Assembly: GCF_019956415.1 (NCBI RefSeq)
Contig: NZ_JAHBDK010000033.1
Location: 1-64,000 of the forward strand
Direction of reading: 5' to 3'
Origin: Pseudomonas sp. GL-B-19
GTDB lineage: Bacteria; Pseudomonadota; Gammaproteobacteria; Pseudomonadales; Pseudomonadaceae
Length of the DNA: 64,000 nt
The translations under genes and the position numbers were made by a program. Below, piece after piece: positions 1 through 9,272 of this stretch. The first letter of the stretch is position 1; every line of letters begins with the position of its first letter. The notes beneath the pieces are model-generated. The model worked only from the letters and a program-made list of their open reading frames with translations, was not told where the DNA came from and made no database searches.

Positions 1-49
1 GTGAAATCAGACGATGCGGTGTTTCAGGAAGACCGAAAACTCAGGTTTT

Positions 50-101
50 ACGACTGCTGCGCAGCCGGACGCAGGCTTCGCCAGCTGCTACGGATCGCGT
101 T
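50..101. repeat. Diverged copy of a Pseudomonas intergenic repeat
   Basis: This stretch resembles the right arm of the much better preserved inverted repeat at 2481-2611: both contain CGACTGCT near the start, AGCCGGACGCAG in the middle and CAGCTGCTAC at the end. The first 120 bases of the window show no credible coding sequence, so this is read as a decayed REP/BIME-type element. Confidence 0.5.
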
Positions 102-126
102 ATGGCTTAACTGACTGGCATTAGGG

Positions 127-189
127 CTTGCCCGCGATGCAGGCACCTCGGTATTTCTGGAACACCGAGGTGACATCATCGCGGGCAAG
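127..189. repeat. Nested inverted repeat (REP-like hairpin)
   Basis: A 13-bp outer arm (127-139, CTTGCCCGCGATG) pairs perfectly with 177-189, and a 9-bp inner arm (144-152) pairs perfectly with 164-172. The outer arm carries the CTTGCCCGCGATG core common in fluorescent Pseudomonas intergenic repeats. It lies upstream of the acyl-CoA ligase gene and is more likely a dispersed repeat than a specific regulatory site. Confidence 0.65.
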
Positions 190-305
190 TCGGATCGCCG
201 CACCGCCGGCTCCTACAGGGCGCTGAATTTTGTGTGAAATAGTCAACCAAGCAACCGCTTGGTTGACTACGCTTGCTCCAGAATAAAAATTCAGGAGCGA
301 GTCGC

Positions 306-1973
306 ATGTCTGCTGCTTTTCGTTTGCCGCTGGATGTCTTCTACGAACGCGAGGCCCGTCATCCACGTCAGCGTTTTCTGGTCCAGCCCACGGGCGGCGG
401 GCAGGTCGAGACCCTGTCCTGGGCCGACGTCGGTCATCAGGCGCGCTGCGCCGCGCATTGGCTGAGGGCGCGCGATCTGCCACAAGGCAGCCATATCGCT
501 CTTGTTTCGAAGAACTGTGCCCACTGGATCATCGCCGACCTGGCGATCTGGATGGCCGGGCATGTCTCTGTACCGTTGTACCCCAACCTGACCGCTGAGT
601 CGGTGGCTCAGGTGCTCGACCACTCTGAAGCGGCGCTGGCGTTTATCGGCAAACTCGATGACTGGCCGAGCATGTCCCATGGTGTCAGCCCTGACTTGCC
701 GACGATCAGTCTGCCGCTGCATCCACCGGGCCGCTTCGATTTCAGTTGGTCCGATTTGCAGCGCAACTCGCCCATCCAGGATGACCCCAAACCCGCCGCC
801 GATCAGTTGGCGACCATCATTTATACCTCTGGCACCACTGGCCTGCCCAAAGGCGTGATGCACAGTTTCGGTAATCTGGGGTTCGCCAGTACGCGCGGTA
901 CGCAGTTGTTTGGCCTCAACGAGTCGGACCGGCTGCTGTCCTATTTGCCGCTGTGCCACGTGGCTGAGCGGATGTTCGTCGAGCTGGCCTCGATTTACAC
1001 CGGGCAAACCGTGTTCTTTGCCGAGAGCCTCGACACCTTCCTGACTGACTTGCAGCGTGCGCGGCCCACCGCCTTGTTCGGGGTGCCACGGATCTGGAGC
1101 AAATTCCAGATGGGCGTGTACAGCAAGATCCCGGCAAAACGCCTCGATTTTCTGCTTGGCTTGCCCTTCGTTGGCAAGCGGGTCGGGCATAAAGTCCTCG
1201 CCGGACTGGGGCTGGACGCGTTGCGCGTCGCCTTGTCCGGCGCGGCGCCCGTGCCACAAACCTTGCTGCTGTGGTACCGCAAACTGGGGCTGGATGTGCT
1301 TGAGGTTTACGGCATGACCGAGAGCTGCGGCTACTCCCACATTTGCCGACCCGGCGAAAACAAACCCGGCTGGATCGGCAAGCCTTGCCCGGAGGTTGAA
1401 GTGCGGATCGCCGAGTCGGGCGAGGTCATGGTGCGCAGTGGCGCGACCATGCTCGGCTATTTCAAGGAACCGCAGAAAACCGCTGAAACCATCACTGAAG
1501 ACGGTTTCTTGCGCACCGGCGACAAGGGCGAGCAAGACGCGGAAGGCAACCTGCGCCTGACCGGACGGTTGAAGGAAATCTTCAAGACCAGCAAGGGCAA
1601 ATACGTGGCGCCGGCACCGATCGAAAATCGACTGGCGGTGCATTCGCGAATCGAGCAAGTGTGTGTGGTCGGTGATGGCTTGAGTGCGCCGCTGGGGCTG
1701 TGTGTGTTGTCGGCGGTCGGGCAACAAGACGCCAGCGGAACGGCGAGGGCGGGGCTGCATTCAAGCCTCGAAAAACTGCTGGATGAGGTCAATGGCGTCC
1801 TCGACAAACATGAGCGTTTGCGGCGTCTGGTGGTGGTCAAGGACAGCTGGGCCGTGGAAAACGGTTTCCTGACGCCGACCCTGAAAATCAAGCGCAACGT
1901 GATCGAAGCGGCTTACGGAGCCCGCTTCGAAGAATGGAGCGAGCGCAGCGAGGCGGTGCTGTGGCAGGATTGA
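306..1973 (+). CDS. AMP-dependent synthetase/ligase (long-chain acyl-CoA synthetase type)
   Basis: A 555-residue adenylate-forming enzyme expected to activate a fatty or other carboxylic acid to the acyl-AMP and then the CoA thioester. The ATP/AMP signature TSGTTGLPKG is at residues 174-183. It is followed by the A5-type motif VYGMTES, the RTGD motif and a C-terminal KEIFKTSKGKYVAP stretch that resembles FadD15-type bacterial long-chain ligases. The ATG at 306 is preferred because AGGAG at 292-296 sits in front of it; an upstream in-frame start at 273 lacks such a site. A hot-dog thioesterase gene follows 32 bp downstream, so the pair may balance acyl-CoA formation and hydrolysis. The substrate cannot be told from sequence. 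Confidence 0.88.
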   Translation: MSAAFRLPLDVFYEREARHPRQRFLVQPTGGGQVETLSWADVGHQARCAAHWLRARDLPQGSHIALVSKNCAHWIIADLAIWMAGHVSVPLYPNLTAESVAQVLDHSEAALAFIGKLDDWPSMSHGVSPDLPTISLPLHPPGRFDFSWSDLQRNSPIQDDPKPAADQLATIIYTSGTTGLPKGVMHSFGNLGFASTRGTQLFGLNESDRLLSYLPLCHVAERMFVELASIYTGQTVFFAESLDTFLTDLQRARPTALFGVPRIWSKFQMGVYSKIPAKRLDFLLGLPFVGKRVGHKVLAGLGLDALRVALSGAAPVPQTLLLWYRKLGLDVLEVYGMTESCGYSHICRPGENKPGWIGKPCPEVEVRIAESGEVMVRSGATMLGYFKEPQKTAETITEDGFLRTGDKGEQDAEGNLRLTGRLKEIFKTSKGKYVAPAPIENRLAVHSRIEQVCVVGDGLSAPLGLCVLSAVGQQDASGTARAGLHSSLEKLLDEVNGVLDKHERLRRLVVVKDSWAVENGFLTPTLKIKRNVIEAAYGARFEEWSERSEAVLWQD

Positions 1974-2005
1974 GCGACGAACAACACCTACAAAGGAAAG
2001 CAGCG

Positions 2006-2449
2006 ATGAGTCTGTGGCGTACCACTCCCAACATCGAGCAGTTGAACGCAATCCAGAAAAACACCATCGGCGAAGTGCTGGATATTCGCTTCGAAGCATT
2101 CGACGAAGGGTCCCTGACCGCAAGCATGGTCGTTGATCACCGCACTCACCAGCCTTACGGCCTGCTGCATGGCGGTGCCTCGGTGGTGCTGGCCGAGACG
2201 GTCGGTTCAATGGCCAGCTACCTGTGCATCGACACCCGCAAGTTTTATTGCGTGGGTCTGGAAATCAACGCCAACCATTTGCGCGGCCTGCGCAGTGGGC
2301 GAGTGTCCGCAGTGGCCACGCCGATCCACATCGGTCGCACGACGCACGTCTGGGATATCCGTTTGACCAGCGATGAAGGCAAGGCCAGTTGTGTGTCGCG
2401 GTTGACCATGGCGGTTGTGCCGTTGGGCGAGAACCCGCCAGCCCGGTAA
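2006..2449 (+). CDS. Hot-dog fold acyl-CoA thioesterase (PaaI/YbdB-like)
   Basis: A 147-residue single hot-dog domain protein. The segment HQPYGLLHGGASVVLAETVG is the family signature: the HGG turn followed by the long central helix with its catalytic-type Glu (AE). This matches PaaI/EntH/MenI-type thioesterases, which hydrolyse acyl-CoA or aryl-CoA thioesters. The ATG at 2006 follows AAAGGAAAG at 1992-2000. The gene lies directly after the acyl-CoA ligase in the same direction and is probably co-transcribed with it. The exact substrate is unknown. Confidence 0.88.
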   Translation: MSLWRTTPNIEQLNAIQKNTIGEVLDIRFEAFDEGSLTASMVVDHRTHQPYGLLHGGASVVLAETVGSMASYLCIDTRKFYCVGLEINANHLRGLRSGRVSAVATPIHIGRTTHVWDIRLTSDEGKASCVSRLTMAVVPLGENPPAR

Positions 2450-2480
2450 ACCCGGCTGTCCAAACCTGCATCCGGCTCGT

Positions 2481-2611
2481 GTAGCAGCTGTCGAGCAGCG
2501 CGAGGCTGCGTTCGCGGTCAACCTGAAACACCGCGTTGGTAGATTTCACGACTGCTTCGCCCGAGCGCGGACCGAGCCGGACGCAGCCTCGCGCTGCTCG
2601 ACAGCTGCTAC
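2481..2611. repeat. Perfect 31-bp inverted repeat flanking ~70 bp (BIME-like)
   Basis: Bases 2481-2511 are the exact reverse complement of 2581-2611, with about 69 bp between. The arms contain CAGCTGTCGAGCAGCGCGAGG. The element fills most of the 291-bp gap between the thioesterase and the next hydrolase. This is the typical arrangement of a mobilised REP doublet (REPIN/BIME) in Pseudomonas. No gene is seen in the gap. Confidence 0.8.
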
Positions 2612-2740
2612 AGGGCTCTGCATCACCGTTTCGGACATTGCCTTGACCGGACTGTCATCATTCCTGTCACTTACAGTCATTGCTGTCAGCCGTCGTCTTA
2701 CGGACAATCAACGCCTGTTCTCGCTCATGGATTTGCCGGT

Positions 2741-3547
2741 ATGTCGCAACAGATATTTTTCGCTCACGCCAATGGTTTTCCTTCAGGGACCTACGGCAAA
2801 TTGTTCGCGGCGCTGGCGCCCGAATATCAGGTGACGCATCTGGAGCAGCACGCTCATGACCCGCGTTTTCCGGCGGACGACAATTGGTACAACCTGGTGG
2901 ATGAGCTGATCCATCACCTCAAGCAACAAGCGGAACCGGTGTGGGGCGTCGGCCATTCCTTTGGCGGCTTGCTGCACTTGCACGCGGCACTGCGTTGTCC
3001 TGAGTTGTATCGCGGCGTGGTGATGCTCGATTCTCCGGTCCTGACCCTGACCGATCGATGGGTCATCCGCGCCGCCAAGCGTTTCGGTTTTATCGACCGT
3101 TTGACCCCGGCCGGTCGCACCCTGGGGCGCCGGGAAGAGTTCGCTGACATCGAAAGCGCCCGCCGCTATTTCTCGGGCAAAACCCTGTTCCGCAGTTTTG
3201 ATCCGGAATGCTTTGATGCCTACCTGCAACATGGTTTGCAAAGGGTCGGGGACAAACTGCGCTTGCGTTTCAATCCCGCTACGGAAATCAGCATCTACCG
3301 TGGCGTGCCCCACACCAGCCCCGGTCGCACGCGTCAGCTGAAAGTGCCGCTGGCGGTGGTGCGCGGGCACAAGAGCCGCGTGGTGATGCGTCATCATGCA
3401 AGCTCCGTCGGGCGCATGCCGCTGGGTGAATCCCTGACCGTGCCCGGTGGCCACATGTTTCCTCTTGAACGTCCACATGACACGGCCACGCTGCTGAAAA
3501 ATCTGTTCAGCCGTTGGGACGGTCGCAGCCAACAGGATTGCGCATGA
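2741..3547 (+). CDS. Alpha/beta hydrolase
   Basis: A 268-residue alpha/beta-hydrolase fold protein. The oxyanion/HG-type segment AHANGFPSGTY is near the N-terminus, the nucleophile elbow GHSFGG lies around residues 71-76, and the C-terminal GGHMFP supplies the expected catalytic His. No signal peptide is seen, so it is probably cytoplasmic. Its stop overlaps the start of the next hydrolase gene (ATGA), so the two are translationally coupled. Substrate is unknown; esterase or thioesterase activity is plausible given the neighbouring acyl-CoA genes. Confidence 0.8.
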   Translation: MSQQIFFAHANGFPSGTYGKLFAALAPEYQVTHLEQHAHDPRFPADDNWYNLVDELIHHLKQQAEPVWGVGHSFGGLLHLHAALRCPELYRGVVMLDSPVLTLTDRWVIRAAKRFGFIDRLTPAGRTLGRREEFADIESARRYFSGKTLFRSFDPECFDAYLQHGLQRVGDKLRLRFNPATEISIYRGVPHTSPGRTRQLKVPLAVVRGHKSRVVMRHHASSVGRMPLGESLTVPGGHMFPLERPHDTATLLKNLFSRWDGRSQQDCA

Positions 3548-4398
3548 GCAATGCCGTCGAAGAAGTTCGCCTGTGCCTGCCGCACATCGAGTTGGCGGCG
3601 CATTTGTTCGGTCCTGAAGACGGCCTGCCGGTGATTGCGCTGCATGGCTGGCTGGACAATGCCAACAGCTTTGCCCGGCTGGCGCCCAAGCTCGATGGCC
3701 TGCGCATCATCGCCCTGGACATGGCCGGTCACGGTCATTCCGGGCATCGCCCCCCCGGCGCCGGATACGCGATGTGGGATTACGCCCATGACGTGCTGCA
3801 AGTTGCCGAACAGCTTGGTCTGAAGAAATTTGCGCTGATGGGGCACTCCATGGGGGCGATCGCTTCTCTGATCATTGCCGGGTCGATGCCGGAGCGCGTC
3901 ACCCACCTGGCCCTGATCGACGGCATCATTCCTCCTACAGACAAAGGCGAAAATGCTGCCGAGCGCATGGGCATGGCCCTGCAAGCGCAACTGGATTTGC
4001 GGGAGAAACAAAAACCGGTCTACAACACCCTCAATCGCGCCATTGAAGCGCGCATGAAAGGGTTGGTGGCCGTCAGTCGCGAAGCGGCCGAGCTGCTGGC
4101 CCAGCGGGGCTTGATGCCGGTGCCGGGGGGGTACACCTGGCGTACCGACAGCCGGCTGACGCTGCCTTCGCCGTTGCGCCTGACCACCGAACAGGCCATG
4201 GCGTTCGTCCAGCGGGTCAGTTGTCCTGCCAAACTGGTGGTCGCGGCGGACGGCATGCTCGCCAAACATCCCGAGTTGCTGGAGCGTCTACCCTTTAGCC
4301 GAGAACAACTGCCTGGCGGTCATCATTTGCACCTGAATGACGAACCCGGCGCCGACCTTGTCGCAGACTGTTTCAATCGGTTCTTCGCCGTTCCTTGA
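3544..4398 (+). CDS. Alpha/beta hydrolase (second of a coupled pair)
   Basis: A 284-residue alpha/beta-hydrolase. The [12 protein letters not shown] segment forms the oxyanion strand-loop, GHSMGA is the nucleophile elbow (Ser), and GGHHLH near the C-terminus provides the catalytic His. The ATG at 3544 overlaps the stop of the preceding hydrolase by four bases, which supports this start over an upstream in-frame one at 3514. The two hydrolases are only distantly alike, so this is not an obvious recent duplication. Substrate is not predictable. Confidence 0.82.
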   Translation: MSNAVEEVRLCLPHIELAAHLFGPEDGLPVIALHGWLDNANSFARLAPKLDGLRIIALDMAGHGHSGHRPPGAGYAMWDYAHDVLQVAEQLGLKKFALMGHSMGAIASLIIAGSMPERVTHLALIDGIIPPTDKGENAAERMGMALQAQLDLREKQKPVYNTLNRAIEARMKGLVAVSREAAELLAQRGLMPVPGGYTWRTDSRLTLPSPLRLTTEQAMAFVQRVSCPAKLVVAADGMLAKHPELLERLPFSREQLPGGHHLHLNDEPGADLVADCFNRFFAVP

Positions 4399-4448
4399 CT
4401 TGCGCCGGGCAACTGTCGAGGCTGGGCGGGTTGAAATGGGAGACAACC

Positions 4449-5108
4449 ATGATAGATCTCTACACCGCTGCGACCCCGAATGGCCACAAGGTCTCTATCG
4501 TGCTCGAGGAACTCGGCCTGCCCTACACGGTGCATACCCTGAGTTTCGACAAAAAGGAACAGAAGTCCGAGGACTTCCTCAAGATCAATCCCAATGGGCG
4601 GATTCCGGCGATTGTCGACCGCGCCAATGGCGATTTCGCCGTGTTTGAATCCGGCGCTATCCTGATTTACCTCGCTGAAATGACCGGCAAGCTGATGCCC
4701 CTGGACCCGAAAGGGCGCTCGATGGTATTGCAATGGCTGATGTTCCAGATGGGAGGCATCGGTCCGATGCAAGGGCAGGCCAACGTGTTTTTCCGCTACT
4801 TCCCGGAAAAACTCCAGGGCGCCATCGATCGCTATCAACATGAAACCCGACGCCTCTATGAAGTGCTCGATACCCGTCTGCAAACCGAAGAATTTCTGGC
4901 CAGCGAGTACAGCATTGCCGACATCGCCACGTATCCGTGGGTGCGTGGACATGAGTGGTCCGGGGTCGAGGTCGACGGTTTGACTGCCTTGCAGCGCTGG
5001 ATGGCAACCATGGCAGCGCGCTCTGCGGTGCAGCGCGGTTTGCTGGTGCCGGAACGTATTGACGATGCCAGCGTCGTCAAGGGTGCCCAGGCCATGCTGA
5101 TCCGATGA
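4449..5108 (+). CDS. Glutathione S-transferase family protein (YfcG-like)
   Basis: A 219-residue two-domain GST. The N-terminal thioredoxin-like domain has the segment TPNGHKV where the catalytic residue normally sits, the cis-Pro loop NGRIPAIVD, and the glutathione-binding FESGAI. The C-terminal helical domain contains [12 protein letters not shown]. The PNGHK signature and the [13 protein letters not shown] segment closely resemble E. coli YfcG, a glutathione-dependent disulfide-bond oxidoreductase. ATG at 4449 is chosen because GGGAG (4438-4442) precedes it. The stop overlaps the start of the next gene (ATGA). Confidence 0.88.
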   Translation: MIDLYTAATPNGHKVSIVLEELGLPYTVHTLSFDKKEQKSEDFLKINPNGRIPAIVDRANGDFAVFESGAILIYLAEMTGKLMPLDPKGRSMVLQWLMFQMGGIGPMQGQANVFFRYFPEKLQGAIDRYQHETRRLYEVLDTRLQTEEFLASEYSIADIATYPWVRGHEWSGVEVDGLTALQRWMATMAARSAVQRGLLVPERIDDASVVKGAQAMLIR

Positions 5109-5923
5109 GCCTATCCATGCGTTCACTCAGTCTGCTGGCGCTGTGTTGTTTCAGTCCTTTATCGTTTGCCGCCGATGTCCCCGGCAGTCAGGACCTGCCG
5201 ATCCTGCCGCGTATGGAAGATGCGCAGATCGTCGATTATCGTCCGGCCGTCGAACTTGAACGGATCTACCCGCTGGGGTCCATCCGCAAGATCAGCGGCC
5301 AATTGCGCTTTGATGGTCAGATCACGGCTCGTGGGCAAACCACGTCGGTCACCTACGAGTTGCCACCGGAACACTCCTCCACCGAAGCCTTTACGGCCGC
5401 GCGTGAAGCCTTGCAAAAGCAGGGCGCCGAGTTGCTGTTCTGGTGCCAGGCCCGCGATTGCGGCGAAAGCAGCCTGTGGGCCAACGGAGTCTTCGGCAAT
5501 GCCAAGCTCTACGGTGCTGACGATCAGCAGGCGTATTTGCTGCTGCGACTGGCGGCGCCGCAGGACAATTCGCTGGTGGCGCTTTACAGCATCACTCGCG
5601 GTAATCGCAAAGCCTATCTGCACGTCGAGCAATTCGATGCGACGGCGCCGTTGGGCGACCTGTTGCCGACTTCCGCCACCTTGCTGCGCCAGCTCAAAAG
5701 CACTGGTGTACTCGATTTTCCCAAACTGGTTGCTGATCCCGACGAAAAGTGGCTGCGTCTGATTTCTCGTGGGCTGAACCTGGACACCACCTTGCGAGTC
5801 AGTGTTTCCGGCGCCAAGGCTGAAGCCTGGCGCGAGGCACTGATCAGCCAGGGCGTACGTGCTGCGAGAATGGAAGCCGGCAACGTTGAAGGCTCTGGCC
5901 TGCACATCGAGCTGTTGCGATAA
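5105..5923 (+). CDS. Exported protein of the DUF4892 type
   Basis: A 272-residue protein with a clear Sec signal peptide: basic start, hydrophobic [14 protein letters not shown], then AADV with a likely cleavage after FAA. The mature part is a soluble periplasmic or outer-membrane-associated domain with two cysteines ([10 protein letters not shown]) and a C-terminal region rich in charged helices. I recognise it as DUF4892, a conserved Pseudomonas family without established function. It overlaps the stop of the GST gene by four bases, so it is likely read from the same transcript. Confidence 0.72.
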   Translation: MSLSMRSLSLLALCCFSPLSFAADVPGSQDLPILPRMEDAQIVDYRPAVELERIYPLGSIRKISGQLRFDGQITARGQTTSVTYELPPEHSSTEAFTAAREALQKQGAELLFWCQARDCGESSLWANGVFGNAKLYGADDQQAYLLLRLAAPQDNSLVALYSITRGNRKAYLHVEQFDATAPLGDLLPTSATLLRQLKSTGVLDFPKLVADPDEKWLRLISRGLNLDTTLRVSVSGAKAEAWREALISQGVRAARMEAGNVEGSGLHIELLR

Positions 5924-5992
5924 GCTGTACAGGCGAACGCGGATTGCGCGTTCGTCTACCCATTTTTTTGACTGACTTTTTTGAGACTTTAC

Positions 5993-7048
5993 ATGCCCAA
6001 TAACGATCGCCTGTTGGTGCAGATTCTGCTCCTGGTGCTGTTTGGCGCGAGCTTCTGGGTGATGGCGCCCTTCTGGTCTGCGCTGTTCTGGGGCGCGGTG
6101 CTGGCGTTTGCCAGTTGGCCGTTGATGCGCTTGTTGACCCGTTGGCTCAATGGCCGTGAATCCCTGGCGGCCGCATTGCTGACCCTCGGCTGGATGGTGC
6201 TGGTGGCGGTGCCGCTGGTTTGGCTGGGTTTCAACCTTGCTGACCATGTGCGTGACGCAACGGTTTTTATCAAGGATGTACAGGTCGATGGCCTGCCTGA
6301 AGCGCCGGCCTGGCTGGACAGCATTCCTTTGGTTGGCGCACGGCTGGTGGTGATCTGGAACAGCATCGATCAGCAAGGCGCCGCAATGATGGTGTCGCTC
6401 AAACCTTATCTGGGACAGGTCGGTAACTGGCTGCTGGCGCGCAGTGCGCAGATTGGCGGCGGTATTCTCGAACTGACACTGAGCATCGTGTTTGTGTTCT
6501 TTTTCTATCGCGACGGCCCACGGTTGGCGGTGTTTGTTCATGGGTTACTGGAGCGCCTGATCGGTCAGCGCGCCGAGTATTACATCGATTTGGTGGCGGG
6601 CACGGTGCAGCGGGTGGTGAACGGTGTAATCGGTACTGCAGCGGCGCAAGCGGTGCTGGCGTTGATCGGTTTCCTGATTGCCGGGGTGCCTGGTGCATTG
6701 GTGCTGGGCATCGTGACCTTCTTGCTCAGTCTGATTCCGATGGGGCCGCCGCTGGTGTGGATCCCGGCCACAGCCTGGTTGGCCTGGAAGGGTGAGTACG
6801 GAATGGCGATATTTCTGGGAATCTGGGGCACGTTCATCATCAGCGGCGTCGACAACGTGCTGAAGCCGTACCTGATCAGTCGGGGCGGGAATCTGCCGTT
6901 GGTGATTGTGCTGCTGGGGGTGTTTGGCGGGTTGATTGCGTTTGGCTTTATCGGGTTGTTTATCGGCCCGACATTGTTGGCCGTGGCTTACAGCTTGCTG
7001 ACTGACTGGAGCAAGAGTCAGGCGCGGGTGGACGATCATCGGCCTTAA
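5993..7048 (+). CDS. AI-2E family transporter (PerM/YdiK type)
   Basis: A 351-residue integral membrane protein with about eight hydrophobic segments. The C-terminal half has the pattern typical of PF01594: GTAAAQAVLALIGF, LVLGIVTFLLSLIPMGPPLVW and GGLIAFGFIGLFIGPTLLAV. The family includes the AI-2 exporter TqsA and several Na+/H+ antiporter-like members, so substrate assignment is open. ATG at 5993 is used; a TTG four codons earlier is possible. It stands alone between the DUF4892 gene and pyrF. Confidence 0.82.
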   Translation: MPNNDRLLVQILLLVLFGASFWVMAPFWSALFWGAVLAFASWPLMRLLTRWLNGRESLAAALLTLGWMVLVAVPLVWLGFNLADHVRDATVFIKDVQVDGLPEAPAWLDSIPLVGARLVVIWNSIDQQGAAMMVSLKPYLGQVGNWLLARSAQIGGGILELTLSIVFVFFFYRDGPRLAVFVHGLLERLIGQRAEYYIDLVAGTVQRVVNGVIGTAAAQAVLALIGFLIAGVPGALVLGIVTFLLSLIPMGPPLVWIPATAWLAWKGEYGMAIFLGIWGTFIISGVDNVLKPYLISRGGNLPLVIVLLGVFGGLIAFGFIGLFIGPTLLAVAYSLLTDWSKSQARVDDHRP

Positions 7049-7178
7049 AGTGTTTGTTGCGGTTCCAAAAGACTAGTCTTGCTTGAGCGCCGATGACGAA
7101 TTACCGATCATCGGGTCCCGCAGCGCCGCTGGTTCCGCTACAATGCGCGCCGATTTCGTCCTGCCTGAGAGCCCGCAC

Positions 7179-7877
7179 ATGTCCGTCTGCCAGACTCCTA
7201 TCATCGTCGCCCTGGATTTCCCCACCCGTGACGCCGCACTGAAGCTGGCCGATCAGTTGGACCCAAAACTGTGCCGGGTAAAAGTCGGCAAGGAACTGTT
7301 CACCAGCTGCGCTTCGGAAATCGTCGGCACCTTGCGTGACAAGGGCTTCGAAGTGTTCCTGGACCTGAAATTCCACGACATCCCGAACACCACCGCCATG
7401 GCCGTCAAAGCTGCAGCGGAAATGGGCGTGTGGATGGTCAACGTCCATTGCTCCGGCGGCCTGCGCATGATGGCGGCCTGCCGTGAAGTGCTGGACCAGC
7501 GTACCGGGCCTAAACCGCTGCTGATCGGTGTGACCGTGCTGACCAGCATGGAGCGTGAAGATCTGGCGGGTATCGGTCTGGACATCGAGCCGCAAGAGCA
7601 GGTGCTGCGCCTGGCCGCGCTGGCGGAAAAAGCCGGGATGGACGGTCTGGTGTGTTCGGCGCTAGAGGCCCAGGCCTTGAAGTCGGCGCACCCGTCGCTG
7701 CAACTGGTGACCCCTGGCATTCGTCCGGCAGGCAGTGCGCAAGACGATCAACGCCGCATCCTGACCCCGCGCCAGGCACTGGACGCCGGTTCAGATTACC
7801 TGGTGATTGGTCGTCCGATCAGCCAGGCGGCGGATCCGGCCAAGGCACTTGCCGCCGTAGTCGCCGAACTCGCTTAA
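7179..7877 (+). CDS. pyrF: Orotidine 5'-phosphate decarboxylase
   Basis: A 232-residue enzyme, the normal length for PyrF, which catalyses the last step of UMP biosynthesis (OMP to UMP plus CO2). It starts with PIIVALDFP, carries the catalytic [10 protein letters not shown] motif with Asp62, Lys64 and Asp67, and ends with the phosphate-binding TPGIRP and YLVIGRPI motifs. Upstream in-frame codons from 7083 lack the expected conservation, so ATG at 7179 is chosen. The gene is isolated, with a hairpin repeat downstream. Confidence 0.97.
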   Translation: MSVCQTPIIVALDFPTRDAALKLADQLDPKLCRVKVGKELFTSCASEIVGTLRDKGFEVFLDLKFHDIPNTTAMAVKAAAEMGVWMVNVHCSGGLRMMAACREVLDQRTGPKPLLIGVTVLTSMEREDLAGIGLDIEPQEQVLRLAALAEKAGMDGLVCSALEAQALKSAHPSLQLVTPGIRPAGSAQDDQRRILTPRQALDAGSDYLVIGRPISQAADPAKALAAVVAELA

Positions 7878-7897
7878 CCAAACACCGAAGATCAAAA

Positions 7898-8002
7898 TGT
7901 AGGAGTGAGCCTGCTCGCGATAGCGGTGTATCAGTCAATAATGATGTCGACTGATACTCCCTCATCGCGAGCAGGTCGAATCGTCGCACCGTCACTCCTA
8001 CA
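7898..8002. repeat. Three-tier nested inverted repeat (REP doublet)
   Basis: Three perfect nested arms are visible: 7898-7908 with 7992-8002 (11 bp, TGTAGGAGTGA), 7910-7921 with 7974-7985 (12 bp, CCTGCTCGCGAT) and 7928-7936 with 7959-7967 (9 bp). It occupies the gap between convergent pyrF and the reductase gene. The GGAGTGAGCCTGCTCGCGA core is shared with the elements near 13.7, 48.2 and 54.7 kb. It could also slow transcription from both sides. Confidence 0.75.
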
Positions 8003-8030
8003 GTTGTTTTGCGGCGTCTGAAAGGACTGT

Positions 8031-9035
8031 TTAAACCTTCAACACCAACTTCCCGAAATTCTCGCCGCTGAACAATTTCATCAGCGTCTCCGGGAACGTC
8101 TCCAGTCCTTCGACAATGTCTTCCTTGCTTTTGAGCTGCCCCTTGGCCATCCAACCGGCCATTTCCTGCCCGGCGGCAGCGAATTGGGCTGCGTAGTCCA
8201 TCACGACAAAACCCTCCATCCGCGCGCGGTTGACCAGTAGCGACAGGTAATTGGCCGGGCCCTTGACCGCTTCCTTGTTGTTGTACTGGCTGATTGCGCC
8301 GCAAATCACCACGCGCGCCTTCATGTTCAGTCGGCTCAGCACTGCATCGAGGATGTCACCGCCGACGTTATCGAAATACACGTCGACCCCTTTCGGGCAT
8401 TCGCGTTTAAGACCGGCGATGACGTCTTCGTTTTTGTAGTCGATAGCGCCGTCAAAACCCAATTCGTCGATCAGGAATTGACACTTGTCTGCGCCGCCGG
8501 CAATCCCGACCACGCGGCAACCTTTGATTTTGGCGATCTGCCCGGCAATGCTGCCCACCGCGCCGGCAGCCCCCGACAGCACCACGGTGTCCCCGGCTTT
8601 CGGCGCACCGACATCGAGCAGAGCGAAGTAGGCGGTCATCCCGGTCATGCCAAGGGCGGACAAGTAGCGCGGCAATGGCGCCAATGCCGGATCAACCTTG
8701 TAGAAACCTCGTGGTTCGCCAAGGAAGTAATCCTGCACGCCGAGGGCACCGTTGACGTAGTCCCCGACGGCAAATCCTGGATTATTCGAGGCGACGACTT
8801 TGCCTACGCCCAATGCGCGCATCACTTCACCCAGACCGACCGGCGGAATGTAGGACTTGCCCTCGTTCATCCAGCCGCGCATGGCCGGGTCCAGGGACAG
8901 GTATTCGTTTTTGACCAGAATCTGACCCGCAGCCGGCTTGCCGACCGGTACTTCTTGATAGGTAAAGGTCTCGCGGGTCGCCGCGCCCACCGGACGTTTG
9001 GCGAGCAGGAACTGGCGATTGGTCTGGGTAGTCAT
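8031..9035 (-). CDS. NADP-dependent oxidoreductase, zinc-independent MDR family (CurA-like)
   Basis: A 334-residue medium-chain dehydrogenase/reductase. The N-terminal GroES-like domain contains the LSLDPAMRGWM signature of the CurA/leukotriene-B4 dehydrogenase branch, which lacks zinc ligands. The Rossmann motif is GAAGAVGSIAGQIAK and is followed by VVGIAGGADK. These enzymes reduce activated double bonds in enones such as curcumin or 2-alkenals with NADPH. ATG at 9035 is preferred over a GTG three codons upstream. It is transcribed towards pyrF and divergently from the SDR gene. Confidence 0.87.
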   Translation of the reverse strand: MTTQTNRQFLLAKRPVGAATRETFTYQEVPVGKPAAGQILVKNEYLSLDPAMRGWMNEGKSYIPPVGLGEVMRALGVGKVVASNNPGFAVGDYVNGALGVQDYFLGEPRGFYKVDPALAPLPRYLSALGMTGMTAYFALLDVGAPKAGDTVVLSGAAGAVGSIAGQIAKIKGCRVVGIAGGADKCQFLIDELGFDGAIDYKNEDVIAGLKRECPKGVDVYFDNVGGDILDAVLSRLNMKARVVICGAISQYNNKEAVKGPANYLSLLVNRARMEGFVVMDYAAQFAAAGQEMAGWMAKGQLKSKEDIVEGLETFPETLMKLFSGENFGKLVLKV

Positions 9036-9272
9036 GACAGGCACTCAAGATGAATGAAGCCTTGTTGATAGCCCTTCATGGTCAATGCCGCAAGTTTGGC
9101 TGATGCGGCGAATGCACCGCGATCCAGTGCAGTGATAATCGGCGCCAGGGTTCTATCACTGCCACTCATGGCCGCCCAACCGGCCTTCTGATAGTGCTGC
9201 CGTGCCGAAGCCCTCCATGCCTAGACTGAAACCAGTCAATCCCCCCGTATTCTTCTCTTCGAGGACATAACA

